From NCBI GenBank assembly GCA_021813155.1, contig JAKALK010000033.1:1-10323 (forward strand): a stretch of 10,323 bases of DNA, given 5' to 3'. Every line of letters starts with the position of its first letter. The first letter of the stretch is position 1. Below are positions 6,202-10,323 of this stretch, in pieces. Below the pieces are notes generated by a model, which did not search any database, had not been told where the DNA came from, and saw only the letters and a program-made list of their open reading frames with translations. Position numbers and translations under genes: made by a program. Source of the stretch: a bacterium. Lineage in GTDB: Bacteria > Patescibacteriota > Minisyncoccia > UBA6257 > 2-01-FULL-56-20.

Positions 6202-8157
6202 TTAAAATTCTAATTTGTGTTCTTTTGCAAACTTCACAAACCCATCCGCGATTTCGTCTAAGTCGTGATCAAGTACTTTGCGGCCTTTGGTGTCGTGAAC
6301 ATAATTTCCATCCTTATCTTTTTTGTAAACATAATCACCAGAATTATCTTTTCCTCCCTTTTTAGACACTGCCATAAAGATCGGATAGTCTTTTGGCGGC
6401 TCGCCTGCTCCTGCGCCCCATTTTTGCAAAAACAAAACACTCGTCTTAGTTCCGGTGTGTGGCTTGAAAGTATTTCCGTGAAGCCCCACTACCGCTAGAA
6501 TTCTAGCTTTATCAAAAAGATACTCCCGAATATTTTCCATGTTGGTATTATTCAAAACTCCTTGGGGTAAAACAATTGCCATACGCCCACCAGGACGGAT
6601 CATATCTAAAGTGCGCTCAATAAATAAAATATGGCGCTCGACTTTGTTTACGAGTTTCCCTTTCTTTTTACCAAAGAAATATTGCCTTAATATTCCCTGA
6701 TCTTTAATTTCTCCGGCAAAAGGAGGGTTGGTCAAAAGAACATCAAAATCCATATAGTGAAAAGTTTTTTTGTTCTCGGCGTTATCAGCGGTCGAACCTA
6801 AATTCATTAATCTCGTTTGAAGCTTTGAACGAGCATCAAGCAATTGCCCATCTTCTCCCTGCCACTCACGAGGATCAAGTGAATTCAATTTAAACATATG
6901 CGACCGGCCATCTCCGGCTATAAGCATTAACGCCCTTGAAACCTTCGAAATTTCCTCAGCAAAATCAATGCCCCAAATATGTTCTCGAGCGTATTCTCGC
7001 ATCGCTTCTTCTGAACCATCGAGATGTTCATCTTTTACCTTATACATCGCACTAATTAAAAATCCTCCTGAGCCAGCAGCTGGATCAATGACATTTTCGC
7101 TTGGCTTAGGATCAAGCATCTTCACGGCCATATTAATCACGTGGCGAGGTGTAAAATATTGTCCCTTTTTACCTTTTGCAACTTCAGGAATTAAGTGCTC
7201 AAACGCCTCGTCGATAATTGAAAGATCAGAGCCAAAAAGACGGGTGCGTTCTAGCTCACCAACAACAATTGAAAGGTGCTCAATGGAAAGGTTTATATTT
7301 TCCTGTTCGTAAAAAGTACCCGGCCACTTTTTAACAGCGTTCTTAAAGAGATCGTTAATGACTGAATAGGTTTTTGAGGGATCACGATATTTTCTAAAAT
7401 GGACTTCTTTGTCTTTTCTATTTATTTTTGCCTCGTGTTCATCATAAAGTTTGGCATAAATTAATTTAAAGACTTCGGTAAACACATCAACGCCAGCATT
7501 AGCAAGCACTAATTCCTCCATTGATTCGACGACGTCCTTTAAACTTACTTTTGAAGTTGTATATTCGAAATAAGTTTTCTTTTCTTCCAGCAAATCATCG
7601 ATGGTTTTATCAGCCGACGGTAAGTCCGGGAGAGTATCGTTAAATTCTCTTGGATAAGGGCGGTATAGAATTATTCTCTTCCCACCATTTGACCAAACAC
7701 CAATTTCTGCTCCCTCGGCACTTATATAACTTTTTAGCTGTTCTATGCCTTTGCTCTCTGTTGGAGCTTTTACTTCAACGAGGATATAGGGAGTAATTTT
7801 ATCGGGTTTATACACAACAACATCAACCGCCTTGCTATGAATTTCTCGACCAAAGTGAATACTTTTTTCTGTATCCATCCGGTCTAGGGGATATTTATAG
7901 TGAGTATTTAATTTATGGAGCCAAAGTTGCCGGACAATTTCTTCCGGCTTACCCGTCCCCTTCTTTTCGTCAAAAACAAAACGCAACTTACCGGATTTTA
8001 AATCTTTAATATAGTAACGATCTTTTTCGTCTTCGGTAATTTCCAGAACTTTATTGATATCAATCCCTTCAAATTCTTTCAAACCAAAAATAGTTTCTGA
8101 GTTTCCAAAAACTTTCGTGATAATTTCTTCAGTCCTACTTGGTTTTTTTGTGGGCAT
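6202..8157 (-). CDS. Restriction-modification fusion: HsdR-N-type nuclease plus gamma-class N6-adenine methyltransferase
   Basis: 651 residues in two parts. The N-terminal part (about 60-165) is like the HSDR_N domain of type I restriction enzymes: E97, D112 in KAVDVVVY, E128 and K130 in LVEVKAP form a PD-(D/E)XK nuclease site, followed by Q140-x3-Y144. The C-terminal part is an N6-adenine methyltransferase: GQYFTPRHVI (332-341), the SAM loop VIDPAAGSGGF (356-366), the catalytic NPPF (477-480) and a conserved RPGGRMAIVLPQG stretch. Helical linker and HsdM-type N-domain lie between. No helicase motifs are present and no translocase gene is in the window, so it is not a classical type I HsdM. 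The size and order resemble the BcgI A subunit, which pairs with a separate specificity subunit. The gene begins 1 nt after the repressor stop. Both active sites look intact. Confidence 0.9.
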   Translation of the reverse strand: MPTKKPSRTEEIITKVFGNSETIFGLKEFEGIDINKVLEITEDEKDRYYIKDLKSGKLRFVFDEKKGTGKPEEIVRQLWLHKLNTHYKYPLDRMDTEKSIHFGREIHSKAVDVVVYKPDKITPYILVEVKAPTESKGIEQLKSYISAEGAEIGVWSNGGKRIILYRPYPREFNDTLPDLPSADKTIDDLLEEKKTYFEYTTSKVSLKDVVESMEELVLANAGVDVFTEVFKLIYAKLYDEHEAKINRKDKEVHFRKYRDPSKTYSVINDLFKNAVKKWPGTFYEQENINLSIEHLSIVVGELERTRLFGSDLSIIDEAFEHLIPEVAKGKKGQYFTPRHVINMAVKMLDPKPSENVIDPAAGSGGFLISAMYKVKDEHLDGSEEAMREYAREHIWGIDFAEEISKVSRALMLIAGDGRSHMFKLNSLDPREWQGEDGQLLDARSKLQTRLMNLGSTADNAENKKTFHYMDFDVLLTNPPFAGEIKDQGILRQYFFGKKKGKLVNKVERHILFIERTLDMIRPGGRMAIVLPQGVLNNTNMENIREYLFDKARILAVVGLHGNTFKPHTGTKTSVLFLQKWGAGAGEPPKDYPIFMAVSKKGGKDNSGDYVYKKDKDGNYVHDTKGRKVLDHDLDEIADGFVKFAKEHKLEF

Positions 8158-8158
8158 A

Positions 8159-8797
8159 TTATTTTATTGACTTCCAAGAACCTTCTTTTAATATTGATAT
8201 GACCTTGCCTTTTAACTGAACCTCATCGGTGAAGACAATATTTCCATACTTTGGGTTTTCTGGTTTTAAATAAACGTAAGGCGGTCGATCTTCGGAAATA
8301 AAACGCTTTATGGTTGATCCGTCTCCAATACCCGCCAACACAATGTCACCAGATATGAATTCTTTTTGAGATTTTACTAAAACAGCGTCTCCGTCGTCTA
8401 TACCTGCGTTAACCATAGAATCACCGGAAACTTTAAGGATAAATATTTCATCTTTTAGAAAAGATACATCAGAGGTCGCGGTAGTTTCCCACTCTCCTGA
8501 AATTTCTACCATTTCGAGCGGCGCACCAGCTTTCGTGACACCTAAGTTTGCGATTAACGGAGAAACACCTAATGTTTTAAATCCAGCAAAAGTTATTTTT
8601 AAGCTCCGCGCAGAAGAATCCCTATGTACAAGGTTCTCATTTTCGAGCTTTTTAAGTAAATCAAGTACGGCCTGATTTGAAGAAACCCCTAAATAGCCTC
8701 TCATTTCTTCGAGGCTTGGAGAATAGCCATTATCTCGCGTATGCTCATAAACCAACTGAAGGAGCTCTTTTTGGCGATCGGTTATAAGGCTTTTCAT
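8159..8797 (-). CDS. lexA: LexA-type self-cleaving transcriptional repressor
   Basis: 212 residues with the full LexA plan. The winged helix at the N-terminus reads LITDRQKELLQLVYEH, then NGYSPSLEEMRGYLGVSSNQAV (about 23-44) and KKLENENLVHR. The S24 peptidase half has the Ala-Gly cleavage site at A90-G91 (KAGAP), catalytic S127 in VSGDSMVNAGIDDGD and K164 in GSTIKRF. The 37-residue Ser-Lys distance equals that of E. coli LexA. It should therefore repress until RecA-promoted autocleavage. It heads the restriction operon, 1 nt before the fusion gene, behind a palindrome in its own promoter. Whether it is the host's general SOS repressor or a dedicated one cannot be decided here. The transcript is predicted to be leaderless. 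Confidence 0.93.
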   Translation of the reverse strand: MKSLITDRQKELLQLVYEHTRDNGYSPSLEEMRGYLGVSSNQAVLDLLKKLENENLVHRDSSARSLKITFAGFKTLGVSPLIANLGVTKAGAPLEMVEISGEWETTATSDVSFLKDEIFILKVSGDSMVNAGIDDGDAVLVKSQKEFISGDIVLAGIGDGSTIKRFISEDRPPYVYLKPENPKYGNIVFTDEVQLKGKVISILKEGSWKSIK

Positions 8798-8804
8798 ACC
8801 TTAT

Positions 8805-8834
8805 ATTATAGAAACTGACCTTTTGGTCAGTCAA
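8805..8834 (-). promoter_or_regulatory. Promoter of the LexA/restriction operon
   Basis: TTGACT (8834-8829), an 18-nt spacer and a perfect TATAAT (8810-8805). Seven bases (ATAAGGT) separate the -10 from the ATG at 8797, so transcription should begin at or next to the start codon. The 18-bp palindrome fills most of the spacer and overlaps the -35. Confidence 0.8.
8814..8831. promoter_or_regulatory. Palindromic operator, probably bound by the LexA-type repressor
   Basis: ACTGACCTTTTGGTCAGT has perfect 7-bp arms around four T. It lies in the promoter spacer directly before the repressor gene, where bound protein would block RNA polymerase. It resembles neither the E. coli SOS box (CTGT-N8-ACAG) nor the Gram-positive one (GAAC-N4-GTTC). 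No second copy was found in the window. Binding is inferred. Confidence 0.65.
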
Positions 8835-8885
8835 TGTGGATAACTTTCCAAGCCAAAATTAAGCTCCACCTACCTATCCAAATAC

Positions 8886-9022
8886 CTCCTTCGGCGAGCT
8901 CAGGATAAATAATCATAATTTGCCCTTCGGCTTGGTTCGACTTTCGCTCACCATAAATCGCTCAGGACAAGTCCTTCGACGGATTCGGCAGGGACATTCG
9001 GCTGAGCTCAACCGAATGTCCT
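8886..9022. repeat. Cluster of REP-like inverted repeats
   Basis: The clearest element is the near-perfect palindrome at 8992-9021: GGACATTCGG, TGAGCTCA and CCGAATGTCC, broken only by 9002/9011, which becomes a G-U pair in minus-strand RNA. Next to it are AGGAC-AA-GTCCT (8964-8975) and several variants of a CCTTCGnC...GCTCAGGA theme (8887-8904, 8924-8968, 8972-8981). From general experience, CCTTCGAC/GCTCAGG palindromes recur between genes in many genomes. There is no U-run, so this is not a standard terminator, although it follows the membrane-protein gene ending at 9047. Confidence 0.65.
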
Positions 9023-9046
9023 CCCCACAGGTATACTCCTGATAAA

Positions 9047-9313
9047 TCATTTGTTTCTATTCTTCAGCCAAATCTTTTTGAAAAAAGACACCGAAATTGT
9101 CGAAAGAATAAAACCCGCGGTCGGAACCACGGCATTGATAAATGGTTCGGGCAACTTCGCCACGAAGAAAAAAATAACAATCACGGCGTAAGTTAAAACT
9201 GCGATTAAAACTCGCCGAAACCAACTCGTCTCCCAAGCTTTATCATCCTCAACTCGCCGGTTTCTCTCTTTAATTTTCTCAATTTCTATTTTGAGCCCTT
9301 GAATCTCGTCCAT
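9047..9313 (-). CDS. Coiled-coil plus two-helix membrane protein, uncharacterised
   Basis: 88 residues. The first 25 or so (MDEIQGLKIEIEKIKERNRRV) form a charged coiled coil, followed by DDKAWETSWFRR and two hydrophobic segments: VLIAVLTYAVIVIFFFVA and INAVVPTAGFILSTISVSFF. A basic KKIWLKNRNK ends the protein. The KAWETSW...RRVLIAVLTY and INAVVPTAGF stretches feel familiar from many short bacterial hypothetical proteins, but I know no function. ATG at 9313 has no Shine-Dalgarno motif; a promoter just upstream would give a leaderless message. It stands alone, separated by non-coding sequence on both sides, with a REP-like hairpin downstream. Confidence 0.8.
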   Translation of the reverse strand: MDEIQGLKIEIEKIKERNRRVEDDKAWETSWFRRVLIAVLTYAVIVIFFFVAKLPEPFINAVVPTAGFILSTISVSFFKKIWLKNRNK

Positions 9314-9319
9314 AGGTTA

Positions 9320-9348
9320 AATATATAGCTAAATAAAGGAGTTTACAA
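9320..9348 (-). promoter_or_regulatory. Promoter of the 88-residue membrane protein gene
   Basis: TTGTAA (9348-9343), a 17-nt spacer and TATATT (9325-9320). Only 6 nt (TAACCT) lie between the -10 and ATG at 9313, implying a leaderless transcript like that of the repressor gene. Confidence 0.55.
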
Positions 9349-9371
9349 AATTCAAAATCGGCATTTTGGGA

Positions 9372-9388
9372 TGCTAATTTAGTTAGCA
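9372..9388. repeat. Short inverted repeat between genes
   Basis: TGCTAA (9372-9377) and TTAGCA (9383-9388) around a 5-nt TTTAG. It is too weak and AT-rich for a terminator and lies upstream of the 9320-9348 promoter, so an operator is possible. Apart from this the 9349-9429 gap shows nothing recognisable. Confidence 0.3.
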
Positions 9389-9429
9389 ATTCTTAATATC
9401 AACACAACGGTTAAAACACACTTATAAAA

Positions 9430-9921
9430 CTAAATCTGATTAGAAGGGTGGAGTTTTTTGTTGACTATGAAGATAACGAAGCCGGCCCAGATTAGCAATA
9501 GCCCAAAGATCACGACGAAGCCGGAAAAGACGTAGACGAAAATAGCGAAATTTAGAGCGGTAATAAGTGTGGTGGCGGTGATCCAAAGGTCGCGAGCGGT
9601 GTTTGAAACCATAACCGGTTTGCCCTCAGAATCCAAAACTGATTTTCCATTTGCATCTACTTTTTGAATCTGCCGCGGCATCTCGGCGAAAGTTTTGTCG
9701 CCGGTAGTTGTTAAAACATGGTGGCGAATAACGTCGGCCTGAGCTTTAAGGGTGAGCGGCCCGCGAACAGGAACGCCAGGGATTGAAGAGTCGTCGGTCG
9801 TGACTATTTTTTCTCTAGCGACGTTTGTATGGGTAAACGAAATCCCCCAGATGCCTGCGACCACAAAAACTGCTCCAAGAACAATAGCCGAGATGGCGGA
9901 TACTCTTAAAAATATTTTCAT
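9430..9921 (-). CDS. Membrane protein with an extracytoplasmic domain, uncharacterised
   Basis: 163 residues. An N-terminal hydrophobic helix (VSAISAIVLGAVFVVAGIWG) is followed by about 85 polar residues with REKIVTTDDSSIPGVPVRGP, KAQADVIRHHVLTTTGDKTFAEMPR and the turn-rich DANGKSVLDSEGKPV. Two more helices near the C-terminus (ITALNFAIFVYVFSGFVVIF and LLLIWAGFVIFIV) and a basic tail end it. The middle portion should lie outside the membrane. The AREKI...GPxTxxAQAxxIxxH...KTxAEMPR pattern reminds me of short proteins that databases often mislabel as aromatic ring-opening dioxygenase LigA; no dioxygenase function is supported. It starts with AACCTATG, the same context as the 88-residue gene, and has no Shine-Dalgarno motif. 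A 20-bp-pitch direct repeat precedes it. Confidence 0.85.
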   Translation of the reverse strand: MKIFLRVSAISAIVLGAVFVVAGIWGISFTHTNVAREKIVTTDDSSIPGVPVRGPLTLKAQADVIRHHVLTTTGDKTFAEMPRQIQKVDANGKSVLDSEGKPVMVSNTARDLWITATTLITALNFAIFVYVFSGFVVIFGLLLIWAGFVIFIVNKKLHPSNQI

Positions 9922-9936
9922 AGGTTTTTTATTTTG

Positions 9937-9965
9937 TTTCGACTTTTAGATTCAAATTTCGACTT
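9937..9965. repeat. 9-bp direct repeat at 20-bp pitch upstream of the 163-residue gene
   Basis: TTTCGACTT occurs at 9937-9945 and again at 9957-9965. The 20-bp spacing, two helical turns, and the position directly upstream of the start at 9921 are typical of a tandem regulator site. No matching promoter hexamers are convincing here. Confidence 0.35.
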
Positions 9966-9971
9966 GTGATT

Positions 9972-10022
9972 TTATATTGCGTCGATTTTGGAGGCGAGAA
10001 TGAAATCGTTGATTAAATCATT
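9972..10022 (-). pseudogene. Relic of a pterin-4a-carbinolamine dehydratase C-terminus
   Basis: Read on the minus strand, 10022-9972 encodes NDLINDFILASKIDAI and a TAA stop. INDFILASKID is identical over 11 residues to the end of the intact dehydratase at 1794-2126. At DNA level, 15 bp (GTCGATTTTGGAGGC, 9981-9995 and 1809-1823) are identical; beyond them the differences are almost all at third codon positions. An in-frame TAG stands just upstream and the rest of the gene is absent, so the fragment cannot be expressed as an enzyme. It overlaps the stop codon of the preceding gene. Confidence 0.75.
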
Positions 10023-10323
10023 CTAGCTCATGTTTTTCTACTTTCAGTTCTCCTTTTCCTAATTTTCTAAAACTTCCTTTTCCAAAAGTTTTTTCGATAA
10101 GGCGTCCTACTTTCATTAGCTTCCCAGTAACTTGAGCTTCTACAAACAAATCAATTATTTCTTCTTTATTTTTGAAGGAATCGCGATTAACTTTGTAAAT
10201 TTCATCAACGAGTTTCATCCCCCTCTCTTGTTCTACCGCTCTACTAAAATCCGGCTCCTTGCCTTCACTTGTCAATCTACTAATTTCTTCCGAAAAACTT
10301 TTCTCTTTGGATAAAACTTCGTG
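10018..10323 (-). CDS. Unrecognised protein, C-terminal part only
   Basis: The frame is open from the right edge to a TGA at 10018-10020, giving 101 residues of a longer protein; its true start is outside the window, and the TTG at 10275 is only an internal leucine codon. The visible part is charged and mostly helical: KEKSFSEEISRL, then FSRAVEQERGMKLVDEIYKV, KNKEEIIDLFVEAQVTGKL and a glycine/lysine-rich GKGSFRKLGKGELKVEKHELE tail. There is no membrane segment or signal peptide. I do not recognise the family. The dehydratase relic begins within its stop codon, so the gene end may have been reshaped by the same rearrangement. Confidence 0.7.
   Translation of the reverse strand, partial: HEVLSKEKSFSEEISRLTSEGKEPDFSRAVEQERGMKLVDEIYKVNRDSFKNKEEIIDLFVEAQVTGKLMKVGRLIEKTFGKGSFRKLGKGELKVEKHELE

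Noticed and set aside
8835..8843. Exact DnaA-box sequence TTATCCACA (minus strand) beside the repressor promoter
   Set aside because: A single 9-mer is expected by chance at low frequency and no cluster exists here. It was not reported as a feature.
9430..9921. Aromatic ring-opening dioxygenase (LigA) function
   Set aside because: Proteins of similar pattern are sometimes so labelled, but this one is a three-helix membrane protein with no catalytic motif of that enzyme.
1..10323. CRISPR arrays, tRNA or rRNA genes, transposases or integrases
   Set aside because: No regularly spaced direct repeats, cloverleaf, rRNA-like sequence or recombinase motif was seen on either strand.

Overview
The window looks like chromosome of a small-genome bacterium, most likely of the candidate phyla radiation (Patescibacteria). 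This is an inference from an mraZ-rsmH pair followed by many short membrane proteins, a stand-alone SWIB protein, moderately AT-rich sequence and a complete lack of recognisable Shine-Dalgarno motifs. TGA works as a stop codon (it gives tight gene overlaps at 5511-5514 and 4162-4169), so the code is the standard bacterial one. Every credible gene lies on the minus strand, so the window is best read from right to left.

Right end (10323-8844): the C-terminal part of an unrecognised protein enters from the edge. Immediately after it comes a 16-codon relic of the end of a pterin dehydratase gene. Two membrane-protein genes follow, then a cluster of REP-like inverted repeats.

Middle (8834-3514): one compact operon of six genes, all overlapping or nearly touching. 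In order they encode a LexA-type self-cleaving repressor, a nuclease-methyltransferase fusion of restriction-modification type, a zinc-ribbon/DUF4145 protein, an HsdS-like specificity subunit, a 64-residue protein and a four-helix membrane protein. No HsdR translocase is present, so the layout resembles BcgI-like systems (RM fusion plus S) more than classical type I. A perfect palindrome lies in the promoter spacer in front of the repressor, so self-regulation linked to DNA damage is a reasonable hypothesis. The last two genes are unexplained accessory components.

Left-middle (3484-1391): an exported protein and a small membrane protein; a SWIB-domain protein with a good promoter and a 17-bp bidirectional terminator; then an intact pterin-4a-carbinolamine dehydratase overlapping a membrane-protein gene, ended by a second bidirectional terminator.

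Left end (1376-1): the start of the division/cell-wall cluster. A strong promoter is followed by phased TGGGG-type boxes that fit MraZ autoregulation. After them comes an unusually structured leader of about 120 nt (17-bp closing stem and two inner hairpins, a predicted three-way junction) that ends 11 nt before mraZ. Then come mraZ and the first 214 codons of rsmH. The leader and the LexA-headed restriction operon are the two most interesting items.
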